Shown here piece by piece: positions 17,318-24,972 of a stretch of DNA of 64,000 nucleotides; the first letter of the stretch is position 1, and each line of letters begins with the position of its first letter. The stretch is from NCBI GenBank assembly GCA_002507205.1, contig DAZF01000050.1:50825-114824 (forward strand), written 5' to 3'. The position numbers were made by a program, and so were the translations under genes. This DNA comes from Methanolobus sp. UBA32 (lineage in GTDB: Archaea > Halobacteriota > Methanosarcinia > Methanosarcinales > Methanosarcinaceae). The notes beneath the pieces were generated by a model. That model was given only the letters and a program-made list of their open reading frames with translations, was not told the DNA's origin and made no database searches.

Positions 17318-18181
17318 TCATTCATTAAGGTATTTGCCGATCAGGGGGTCGAGTTTCCTTCTGGTGTCATGAGGTATCATGGAAGGAACGGTCGTAATGG
17401 CACCTGCCAGGGCATCCTTACACATACAGTGCTGCTCAAGACTGAATTTCTCAAGAGAGGACACAATTACGTCCTTAACAGCAGCCTCGTTCTTCATGGC
17501 ATTCTCAATGATGGTTTCGATGGTCACATCTTCCTCATGCCACACATCGTAATCTGTTACCGTAGCTATCATCGAGTAGCAGATCTCAGCCTCGCGGGCA
17601 AGTTTCGCTTCCGGAATAGCTGTCATACCAATGATATCAAAGCCAAGTGCCTGATATACGCGGGACTCTGCGCGGGTTGAGAACTGAGGACCTTCCATAC
17701 AAAGATATGTTCCGCCTTCCTTGACGTTGTAACCTTTTGATCTGGCGACATCCACTATGTCCTTTGAAGTTTCGGGACAGAATGGGTCAGCAAATCCCAT
17801 GTGCACGACTATACCATCCTCAAAGAAAGTGGAAGGTCTGCACTTTGTGCGGTCGTATATCTGGTTCGGGATAACTATATCCAGCGGTTTGAGTTCCTCC
17901 CTGAGACTCCCAACAGCTGAGGCTGCAATTATACGCTTCACACCGAGTTTTTTAAGTGCGAAGATGTTGGCTCTGGAATTAAGTTCTGAAGGAGAGATCC
18001 TGTGCCCCACCCCATGTCTTGGGAGGAAACAAACCGTCCTGTCACCATGTTCACCAATTGTGATGGAATCGGAAGGTTTTCCAAAAGGTGTATCAATATC
18101 CACCTGACGCACATTATCCAGCAGATTTGCGTCATATATGCCGCTTCCACCTATTATTGCAATATCAGCTTTTTCCTGCAT
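17318..18181 (-). CDS. mtnP: S-methyl-5'-thioadenosine phosphorylase
   Basis: 287 aa from ATG 18181. Phosphorolytic cleavage of methylthioadenosine (or inosine) for purine and methionine salvage. Motifs: IAIIGGSGIYD, FLPRHGVGHRISPSELNSRA, YLCMEGPQFSTRAESR and GMTAIPEAKLAREAEICY. A frame open to 18244 would overlap the preceding gene by 35 bases; GTGAT before 18181 makes that start more likely, but the longer form cannot be excluded. Confidence 0.92.
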   Translation of the reverse strand: MQEKADIAIIGGSGIYDANLLDNVRQVDIDTPFGKPSDSITIGEHGDRTVCFLPRHGVGHRISPSELNSRANIFALKKLGVKRIIAASAVGSLREELKPLDIVIPNQIYDRTKCRPSTFFEDGIVVHMGFADPFCPETSKDIVDVARSKGYNVKEGGTYLCMEGPQFSTRAESRVYQALGFDIIGMTAIPEAKLAREAEICYSMIATVTDYDVWHEEDVTIETIIENAMKNEAAVKDVIVSSLEKFSLEQHCMCKDALAGAITTVPSMIPHDTRRKLDPLIGKYLNE

Positions 18182-18209
18182 TTTATCACTTGTATCTTGT
18201 AGATAAGTT

Positions 18210-18908
18210 TCAGATAAGTTTCCAGTATTGTTTCCCATCTTCACTCACAGAACTTACGATTCTCCTGCGGTGCATCTCTTCCAGTATTTCAGGAAGCCTG
18301 CCCGGCTGGGCAATCTCAAATGCAAATGAATCCAGTGAGTGATACATATAGAGGCCATGCCTTATAGCAGGAATGTCCCACATACCCCTGTCCTCTTTTT
18401 TCATGAGGGTTGATATGAGGTCGATCATATCTTCAATGAAATTCCACGGGAAAACAACCCATGCCCATTCCTCGAGGCGCTCGCCACAATAATCAGGGTC
18501 ATGCACGGAAGAATCAAGGTATTGGAGAGTTGCGGTCCTTATTTCTTTCGGACCCTGCTGCTTTACATATTCAACCGAGCTGATCATGCTTTTACCCGTA
18601 TCGGCAATATCGTCAACGATAAGTATGTTCTTCCCTGCAACTGCATTGTCAGCAAGGGGGTACCTTATCAGAGGTTCATCACCGGCAAGTGCAGTACCCA
18701 GGTAGTGTTCTATCTTAAGGCTTGTCAGGTCATCAAGACCCAGGAAATCACATAATACACGACCTGCGAACCATCCACCCCTTGCAAGGGCAATGATCAT
18801 ATCAGGTTCGTATCCTGAGGCTTTCACATCATTTGCAACATCCCTGCAAAGATCGTAAATGTAATCCCAGTTTGTAACAACACATTTGAATTTATCAGGT
18901 AAGGCCAT
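18210..18908 (-). CDS. Purine phosphoribosyltransferase
   Basis: 232 aa. The PRPP-binding motif ILIVDDIADTGKS and the preceding IIALARGGWFAGRV define a type I phosphoribosyltransferase of the hypoxanthine/xanthine kind. Start at ATG 18908, with GGAG 9 bases upstream; a TTG five codons earlier overlaps that site. Together with mtnP directly downstream this is a purine salvage unit. A TATA box on this strand lies near 18944-18954. Confidence 0.88.
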   Translation of the reverse strand: MALPDKFKCVVTNWDYIYDLCRDVANDVKASGYEPDMIIALARGGWFAGRVLCDFLGLDDLTSLKIEHYLGTALAGDEPLIRYPLADNAVAGKNILIVDDIADTGKSMISSVEYVKQQGPKEIRTATLQYLDSSVHDPDYCGERLEEWAWVVFPWNFIEDMIDLISTLMKKEDRGMWDIPAIRHGLYMYHSLDSFAFEIAQPGRLPEILEEMHRRRIVSSVSEDGKQYWKLI

Positions 18909-19050
18909 TTGTATTATCTCCAATGCACCATATTTGCAGATACAGGATATATATTTATTTCACAAGGAAAAATATCGTTATACGAAATGCATATATAGTA
19001 TGTAGATGTTGATGGAGGAGTACTCTTCCAGAATAAGCATCAATCTCCAA

Positions 19051-19125
19051 AGCGGGGTAGGGTAGCCAGGAGATCCCGACGGGCTCATAACCCGTAGACC
19101 GATAGTTCGAATCTATCCCCCGCTA
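19051..19125 (+). tRNA. Initiator tRNA-Met (CAT)
   Basis: Cloverleaf: acceptor AGCGGGG/CCCCGCT, T8-A9, D stem GGG/CCC, anticodon stem ACGGG/CCCGT with loop CTCATAA, T arm GATAG-TTCGAAT-CTATC, discriminator A. The A1-U72 pair and the three G-C pairs next to the anticodon loop (GGG/CCC) mark it as the initiator. CCA is not encoded. A TATA-like run at 18989-18998 would give a leader of about 30 bases. Confidence 0.95.
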
Positions 19126-19196
19126 CTATTTTAACATTTGACTTTGATTTAGCCACCAATGGTGTGTCAAAACATCTATTTTTTCAAGTAACCTGA

Positions 19197-20039
19197 GTGA
19201 ACGAGATGGAATTATCTATTGCCATATTCGGACTTGCAGCGGCAGCCTGTTGGGGAGCCGGAGATTTTAGCGGCGGAGTTGCAACAAAACGAAGTGGAGT
19301 ATTGATAGTTGCAATAATTTCCCAGATCATCGGAATAATACTGCTTGCTTCTGCTGCATTGCTGTTCACGGAAAGCGTACCGCCTACATCAGATTTCCTG
19401 TGGGGTGCAGCCGCAGGACTTGCTGGAGGAATAGGACTTCTTGCCCTTTACCATGCACTGTCCATTGAGAAAATGGGCATCGTAGCCCCGGTTACAGCAG
19501 TTTTAAGCGCGATTGTCCCCATGACATTCGGGATAATATCTGAGGGACTCCCTACTGCAAGCCAGCTTATAGGTTTTATTTTTGCATTTATAGGAGTATG
19601 GCTGATATCAAGAGAAGAGAACAGCCCGAAGATAGAAATGGAAAAACTGAAGCTTCCACTCATTGCAGGACTTGGTTTCGGGCTTTTTATGATACTTATA
19701 GACCAGGTACAGTCAAGTGGTGTATTCTGGCCACTTGTCGGAGCAAGAATGGCAACAATCCCGACATTTATAATTGTAGCATCCTACAAAAAACAAATAA
19801 AGATACCTGCTCTCAATTTTTTACCGCTCATAGCGCTTGCTGGTCTGCTTGATACGGGCGGAAACGTATTCTACGCCCTTGCAGCAAAGGCCGGGAGAAT
19901 AGACATTGCAGCCATCCTTACATCAATGTACCCTGCAGTAACCGTGCTTCTTGCATGGGTACTCCTGAAAGAGAAGTTGAAGAACAGACAATGGGTTGGG
20001 GTATTTGCAGTTATGATAGCAGTGGCACTGATAACCTGA
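19197..20039 (+). CDS. EamA/DMT family transporter
   Basis: 280 aa with ten hydrophobic segments in two homologous halves, the drug/metabolite transporter fold. The second half ends with the typical ILTSMYPAVTVLLAWVLLKE. Substrate unknown; relatives export or import amino acids, metabolites or sugars. GTG at 19197 or ATG at 19206 could start it. Confidence 0.85.
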   Translation: MNEMELSIAIFGLAAAACWGAGDFSGGVATKRSGVLIVAIISQIIGIILLASAALLFTESVPPTSDFLWGAAAGLAGGIGLLALYHALSIEKMGIVAPVTAVLSAIVPMTFGIISEGLPTASQLIGFIFAFIGVWLISREENSPKIEMEKLKLPLIAGLGFGLFMILIDQVQSSGVFWPLVGARMATIPTFIIVASYKKQIKIPALNFLPLIALAGLLDTGGNVFYALAAKAGRIDIAAILTSMYPAVTVLLAWVLLKEKLKNRQWVGVFAVMIAVALIT

Positions 20040-20178
20040 AAATAAGACTTTTATAAAAAATAAGTATATAATCTCTGAAAGTGATTGTTCAAAACAATTC
20101 CTCTAACAAAATGATTAACTTTATATATCTGCCAGACAAAGCATATTTTACCTTTAACAAAAAATGGAGGGGTTTTTC

Positions 20179-20409
20179 TTGAAAGGAGAAGTGATTGATA
20201 AATTAGCTGCACTCATAACTGCAGCATTCGGACTGATAGCAGCTCTTGCATGGAACGATGCCATAAAATCATTGTTCATGGAAGGAGGAGCACTTTACTT
20301 CCTTGCTGCCTGGGGAATCTGGGCGTATGCACTGTTTGTCACCTTCCTGGCAGTTATAGCAACCATATGGATAGGAAGGATAGCAGCAGAAAAAACAAAG
20401 GAAGAGTAA
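20179..20409 (+). CDS. DUF5654 family small membrane protein
   Basis: 76 aa with two hydrophobic helices separated by ALAWNDAIKSLF, the family's conserved core. Function unknown. An ATG at 20164 opens the frame, but the ribosome binding site GGAGGGG lies inside it; the TTG at 20179, 6 bases behind that site, is the more likely start. A TATA box at 20121-20128 precedes it, and a T-rich stretch (20420-20460) after the stop is a plausible terminator. Confidence 0.75.
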   Translation: MKGEVIDKLAALITAAFGLIAALAWNDAIKSLFMEGGALYFLAAWGIWAYALFVTFLAVIATIWIGRIAAEKTKEE

Positions 20410-20623
20410 TACCCTTACTTTTCCTATTTTTGCTTTTTTATTCTTTGTTGTTGTTGTTCGTTCTTTTACCCGTATAACCACCCCTGAAGCTGCAATATAC
20501 ATGGGCTGTTGAGCACTTTATAATCAGCCGGCATTTACTGAAAATTGTCATATTTCCACTAGGGTTAAATATGAACTGCCCTTTAATAGAACAAAATAGA
20601 GAATTGAACAGGATGATCCTTAA

Positions 20624-21943
20624 ATGGTAATGGATAAACTCGGGAATTCACTGCAGGATGCCCTTAAAAAACTGGTGAAATCAGGACGTATCGACGAACG
20701 GACCGTGAATGAGGTCGTCAAGGATATCCAGAGGGCTTTGCTCCAGTCTGACGTAAATGTCAAGCTGGTCATGCAAATGTCACAGCATATCAAAGAGCGT
20801 GCACTGAAAGAGGAAGTGCCCTCAGGAATGAGTCCCAGGGAACATGTAATAAGGATAGTCTATCAGGAACTTATCAGTATAATAGGAAAGAGTACTGACA
20901 TCCCCCTCAAACCCCAGACCATCATGATGATTGGTTTGCAGGGTAGCGGTAAGACAACTACAACTTCAAAACTTGCACGCTATTTCCAGAGAAAAGGACT
21001 CAAACCGGCCGTGGTCTGTGCAGACACATTCAGACCGGGTGCATACCAGCAGCTGAAAACCCTCTGTACAAGGCTCAACGTCGCATTCTATGGCGAGGAA
21101 GGCAACCCGGATGCAGTCGGGATTGTAAAGAGAGGTCTGGAAGAGCTTCACAAATATGACGTACTCATAGTTGACACAGCTGGTCGCCACTCACTTGAAA
21201 GTGACCTTATCACTGAGATGGAAGAGATACACGCTGTGGCAAAACCGGATTACAAACTGCTTGTGCTTGACGGCGCTATCGGACAGCAGGCAAGCGAACA
21301 GGCACGTGCCTTCAATGATTCGATAGGAATATCAGGTGTTGTGATCTCCAAGCTTGACGGTACCGCAAAGGGTGGTGGAGCACTTTCCGCAGTATCCGAA
21401 ACAAATTCATCCATCGCTTTTATTGGTGTAGGAGAAACACCGGATGACCTTGAAAGATTCGAACCTGACAGGTTCATTTCAAGACTTCTGGGAATGGGTG
21501 ACATCAAGAGTCTCATTGAAAAAGCAGAGGAAACCCTTGGAGAAGAAGACTTTGACATGGAAGCAATGCTCCGTGGCAGGTTCACACTCAAGGACATGTA
21601 CAAACAGCTTGAGAGTCTCAACAAAATGGGACCAATGAAACAGATCATGCAGATGTTGCCGCTTGGCGGACTCGGTGCCAAGATACCAGAAGACGCATAT
21701 CAGGTAACAGGTGACAAACTCGGTCGTTACAGGGTTCTGATGGACTCGATGACAGAAGAGGAAATGCTCAACCCCAGAGTAATTGGCAGTGCCCGCATCA
21801 AGAGAATCGCAAGAGGGTCAGGCTGTGCTCCTGAGGATGTAAGGGAACTTCTGAAATACCACAAGATGATGCAGACCGCCATGAAAGGATTCCGCGGCGG
21901 AAAATTCAATATGCAAAAAATGATGAAGAAAATGGGAATGTGA
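20624..21943 (+). CDS. ffh: Signal recognition particle protein SRP54 (Ffh)
   Basis: 439 aa GTPase that binds 7S RNA and signal peptides of nascent membrane proteins. N domain, then G domain with [36 protein letters not shown] and [11 protein letters not shown], then the methionine-rich M domain with [11 protein letters not shown], which binds the RNA. A short Met/Lys tail ends the protein. A second ATG two codons on (20630) is an equally good start. Confidence 0.97.
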   Translation: MVMDKLGNSLQDALKKLVKSGRIDERTVNEVVKDIQRALLQSDVNVKLVMQMSQHIKERALKEEVPSGMSPREHVIRIVYQELISIIGKSTDIPLKPQTIMMIGLQGSGKTTTTSKLARYFQRKGLKPAVVCADTFRPGAYQQLKTLCTRLNVAFYGEEGNPDAVGIVKRGLEELHKYDVLIVDTAGRHSLESDLITEMEEIHAVAKPDYKLLVLDGAIGQQASEQARAFNDSIGISGVVISKLDGTAKGGGALSAVSETNSSIAFIGVGETPDDLERFEPDRFISRLLGMGDIKSLIEKAEETLGEEDFDMEAMLRGRFTLKDMYKQLESLNKMGPMKQIMQMLPLGGLGAKIPEDAYQVTGDKLGRYRVLMDSMTEEEMLNPRVIGSARIKRIARGSGCAPEDVRELLKYHKMMQTAMKGFRGGKFNMQKMMKKMGM

Positions 21944-21946
21944 GAG

Positions 21947-22516
21947 TTAATACTCCTCACATACCTTGAAGAAATTCATCAAAAGTTGTTCTCCTTTTTC
22001 TGTGTGTGCCACTTCAGGGTGCCACTGCACGCCAAATATAGGCCTGTCCACATGCCTCATTGCTTCACATTCACAGATATTAGACCTTGCAAGTTGTTTG
22101 AAATCCTCAGGCATCCTGACAACCTCATCAGCGTGTGATGCCCATACTGATGTCTTCGGACCCAGACCTTTGAGAAGCTCATCCTCGTCAACGATCTCAA
22201 CTTCAATGTCCGCATACCCGCCCGAAACACCAGGACCGACCTCACCGCCAAATGTCTTTGCGATCACCTGATGCCCAAGACAGATACCAAGGATCGGAAG
22301 GTCGATGCTTTCAACATATTCAGAACATATACCAGCCCTGTCCAGTGTAGGACCACCGCTCAGTATGAGCCCATCAGGTTCTTCGTCAAGGATATCCTCA
22401 ACAGGAGTTGTGTTGGCAACGATCTTAGTATCCATGTCCAGATCCCTTACTGCACGGTGGATAAGATGGCAAAACTGCCCATAGTTATTGATAACAAGAA
22501 TTTTTAATTCTCTCAT
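21947..22516 (-). CDS. guaAA: GMP synthase subunit A (glutamine amidotransferase)
   Basis: 189 aa class I glutaminase that supplies ammonia to subunit B. Nucleophile elbow [17 protein letters not shown] (Cys) and the His-x-Glu pair in [14 protein letters not shown] are intact. Start at ATG 22516 ([15 protein letters not shown]); the 35 codons before it are low-complexity upstream DNA. Its 5' region is the left edge of the accessory element, so its promoter may have been altered by integration. It converges tightly with ffh (3 bases apart). Confidence 0.95.
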   Translation of the reverse strand: MRELKILVINNYGQFCHLIHRAVRDLDMDTKIVANTTPVEDILDEEPDGLILSGGPTLDRAGICSEYVESIDLPILGICLGHQVIAKTFGGEVGPGVSGGYADIEVEIVDEDELLKGLGPKTSVWASHADEVVRMPEDFKQLARSNICECEAMRHVDRPIFGVQWHPEVAHTEKGEQLLMNFFKVCEEY

Positions 22517-22585
22517 AGATTGTTTCCTGTATTTATTTTTATTAATATGTGTATCAATATTGCCATAATAGTAATTATGAATGGT

Positions 22586-22609
22586 CCTTTGTAGGTATAA
22601 TGATTTATT
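22586..22609 (+). repeat. Left copy of a 24-bp inverted repeat at the element edge
   Basis: Starts CCTTTGTAGG and reads on through an AT-rich half. Its reverse complement occurs at 32104-32127 with 21 of 24 bases identical. The copies lie outside the recombinase gene on the left and beyond the last element gene on the right. It also lies about 70 bases upstream of guaAA, so a role as a shared promoter element is an alternative. Confidence 0.45.
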
Positions 22610-22648
22610 ACATACTAACATGTTAATAATATACTATTGGTGAAATAC

Positions 22649-24361
22649 ATGCAAAGGATATCTTCCCGTGAACGATTCATAAATGGGTCTCTAAATCCCC
22701 AAGACGTTTGTGCAACAGACATCATCCGTCATATACTGAACACCGACATGGAATTTGAGCCCGATTACTACGCTGACTTAACATATTCCGCAATCAATAC
22801 AGATAAAGTTGTCCTCCATTGGATTGATAATATGGCGGATAATACGAAGGAATCATATACAAAGGTCATGGAGCAATATCGCCTCTTTTGTAAGATGACA
22901 CCTGCTCAGCTAATTAAAGAAGCTCTGAATGAAGACGCTCAGATTCCCACAATGCGCAGGCATATTCAAAAATTAATAGGCTTTTATAATTTCATCAACA
23001 ATGCAGGATATGAGTTACCGCAGCCTGATGGGACAGTCCAAAAGAAAGAGTATGCACCAAAGACATTGTTGCTAAAAATAGCTCCCGTAAGGTCTTTTTA
23101 TGCAAAGTTTGGAATAGATATCCCACAAAAGGTGATATCACACAATATTGCACCAGAGCCGCTTCCTGAAAATGATAAATCACCCACAAAGGATGACATC
23201 CGTGAAGCAGTTCAGAAAGCAGGGAATCTTTTAATGAAGTGCCTTATATATGGGCAGACGTCTTCCGGGCTCGCTTCAGTGGATATACTTCAGCTTAGTA
23301 TTGGACAATATGAGGACGGGAAGACCACAGTTAAGAAGTCAGTAAAGGACGAAGATGGTAATGAAAAATTGGTTGACGTCACCATTAGTATGTTGGTTGT
23401 CAAAAGACAGAAAAATAAGAAACGAAAAGGACACGAATTTGTCACATTTTTCTCCCCAGAAGTTTGTGATATCATAGATGCTTACCTTGAGCAGAGAAAT
23501 GCTCCACCCGTGTGTGAAGGAAGGACATGCCGTGAAACCGTGACCAAGGCATACATGAAGCGGAGATATGATATAGATATAGAAAACGGCAAGAGCAAGC
23601 ATGATTTGTTGCTCTTTGTGAATAACTCAATAAGTGCCAAATTTCTGGAGAATCGTGATGAAAAATACAGAAAAATATCACGAGAAGCAGTTAGGACGAT
23701 GTATGTAACATTGTCCAACAGCTCTGAGCTAAATACCGCAATATACGAGTGGAGTACCATACGCAGTCATAAAATGAGGGAATTTTTTGGTAATACCTTA
23801 GAGAATAATACCAGTAAACCTAAACTGGTCAGGCATATGATGGGACATAAATCCGGTGCAGTGGAGAATGCATATTATAGACCACACCAAGAGACACTCA
23901 AAAAGTTTTATGTTAATGAATGTCTTCCTCTCATCCAGTTCACAGAAACTGAAGCCATCAGGCTTGTCGATGAAGATTTTATCCGGTTGAAATCACTTGA
24001 AGAAGAAATAAAACAACGTGATGTCCGTGATGCTGAACGTGATGCTCGTGAAGCTGAACATGATGCAAGGCTCAAAAGACTTGAAGAGCGTGAAAGAGTC
24101 CATGATGCGATTGACATGTTCAGGGACGGTATGTCAATGTCAAAAGATGAACCTGTTGTGAAGTTATTAGGTGGAATACTTGAGCATATGAAAGACAATG
24201 AGGACGTTAACTTTGATGATATTGACCTTGATGACGTACTTGAAAATGTAGGATTGGTCGAGGGTGAAGCTGATGAAACTGGTTTCATTCCATATGTGAA
24301 TAAAGAATCAAATGATGGTGATATGAGGGAAAAACTTACTCCTGAAGCATCCGAGGACTGA
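22649..24361 (+). CDS. Tyrosine site-specific recombinase (integrase)
   Basis: 570 aa from ATG 22649, with GGTGA 5 bases upstream (a TTG four codons earlier opens the frame). An N-terminal SAM-like core-binding domain (about 45-155) precedes the catalytic domain. Visible catalytic residues: H374 and R377 in SHKMREFF, H400 in MMGHKSG, and the nucleophile Y409 or Y410 in ENAYYRP. At the place of the first catalytic arginine (usually GLR) the sequence reads SSGLASVDIL, so Arg I appears to be Ala; some archaeal relatives share this as I recall. Residues of about 440-490 form a charged coiled coil, and the acidic tail is unusual. It sits at the left end of the element, as an integrase should. Confidence 0.88.
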   Translation: MQRISSRERFINGSLNPQDVCATDIIRHILNTDMEFEPDYYADLTYSAINTDKVVLHWIDNMADNTKESYTKVMEQYRLFCKMTPAQLIKEALNEDAQIPTMRRHIQKLIGFYNFINNAGYELPQPDGTVQKKEYAPKTLLLKIAPVRSFYAKFGIDIPQKVISHNIAPEPLPENDKSPTKDDIREAVQKAGNLLMKCLIYGQTSSGLASVDILQLSIGQYEDGKTTVKKSVKDEDGNEKLVDVTISMLVVKRQKNKKRKGHEFVTFFSPEVCDIIDAYLEQRNAPPVCEGRTCRETVTKAYMKRRYDIDIENGKSKHDLLLFVNNSISAKFLENRDEKYRKISREAVRTMYVTLSNSSELNTAIYEWSTIRSHKMREFFGNTLENNTSKPKLVRHMMGHKSGAVENAYYRPHQETLKKFYVNECLPLIQFTETEAIRLVDEDFIRLKSLEEEIKQRDVRDAERDAREAEHDARLKRLEERERVHDAIDMFRDGMSMSKDEPVVKLLGGILEHMKDNEDVNFDDIDLDDVLENVGLVEGEADETGFIPYVNKESNDGDMREKLTPEASED

Positions 24362-24472
24362 AACCTTCACACTCCTATCACCTCCCTCATATCCCCTCCT
24401 TTTTTCCACCCTGCCACCCCTGTTCCTTCACACCCTCACCCCGGACGATACTGCTGTAACTCCACAGTACTT

Positions 24473-24558
24473 TATTGTAAACCTTTTCCACCCGGACATC
24501 GATTATTCACTGCTATCGATATTGCAAAATACACCCATATCTTGAGAGGTTTACAATA
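24473..24558. repeat. 12-bp perfect inverted repeat, arms 62 bases apart
   Basis: Left arm TATTGTAAACCT (24473-24484), right arm AGGTTTACAATA (24547-24558). Perfect over 12 bases. The spacer contains two ATCGAT hexamers. Candidate binding site or origin structure. Confidence 0.55.
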
Positions 24559-24597
24559 TCCTTCCTGCCCCATGATAGCGATTTAGCCTGCACATAT

Positions 24598-24623
24598 CGG
24601 TTGTGTAAATAAAATCACAACCG
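24598..24623. repeat. 8-bp hairpin before the RHH gene
   Basis: CGGTTGTG, a 10-base AT-only loop, and CACAACCG. It precedes the RHH start by about 140 bases and may be an operator or a nick-site hairpin for the Rep protein. Confidence 0.45.
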
Positions 24624-24764
24624 TGTACAAAGTGGCTTACATGCTACGTTTCTATTAATATGGTGCTAACTGCAACCAGAGTGAGGCGACTGATTGCGAT
24701 TTTATCAATGAAGTATATAAGTGAACATCCACAATATACAACGCAAGTATATCGAGGATATAAC

Positions 24765-24953
24765 ATGAGAACTAAAAGAGATACAACCGTTTGTCTGGAC
24801 AAAGACTTATACCCCGTCCTTGACCGTTTGAAGGGTCCGTTATCGAGGTCGGAGTACATCAACATGACCATCCGTGAGCATGTGGAAGCAAAGAACAAAG
24901 AACGTGAAAATGTATTCACCGCACACGAAAATGACTTCTGTTGTTTGATGTAA
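24765..24953 (+). CDS. Ribbon-helix-helix DNA-binding protein
   Basis: 62 aa. RDTTVCLDKDLYPVLDRL gives the beta strand and first helix, and LSRSEYINMTIREHVEA the second helix of a MetJ/Arc/CopG fold. GAGGATA lies just before the ATG. Placed 19 bases before the replication gene, as CopG-type repressors are in rolling-circle plasmids, so control of copy number is the likely role (inference). Confidence 0.75.
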   Translation: MRTKRDTTVCLDKDLYPVLDRLKGPLSRSEYINMTIREHVEAKNKERENVFTAHENDFCCLM

Positions 24954-24972
24954 TGAATTAAGAAAAAAGATT

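Larger units (their letters stand above)
24362..24764. other. Non-coding stretch between integrase and RHH gene
   Basis: No convincing gene. It begins with about 90 bases rich in C and T, then carries two inverted repeats (listed separately) and several TATCG/CGATA words. A frame open from 24660 only extends the RHH gene upstream. Position, just before a regulator and a replication protein, suits an origin or operator region. Confidence 0.5.

Noticed and set aside
19051-19125. Initiator tRNA as the attachment site of the element
   Set aside because: It is 3.5 kb from the integrase with host genes between, and no copy of its 3' end was found near the right edge.
21947-22516. Separation of the two GMP synthase subunits as an effect of the element
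   Set aside because: Subunit B lies to the left of recQ, not across the element, and separate loci are common in archaea.
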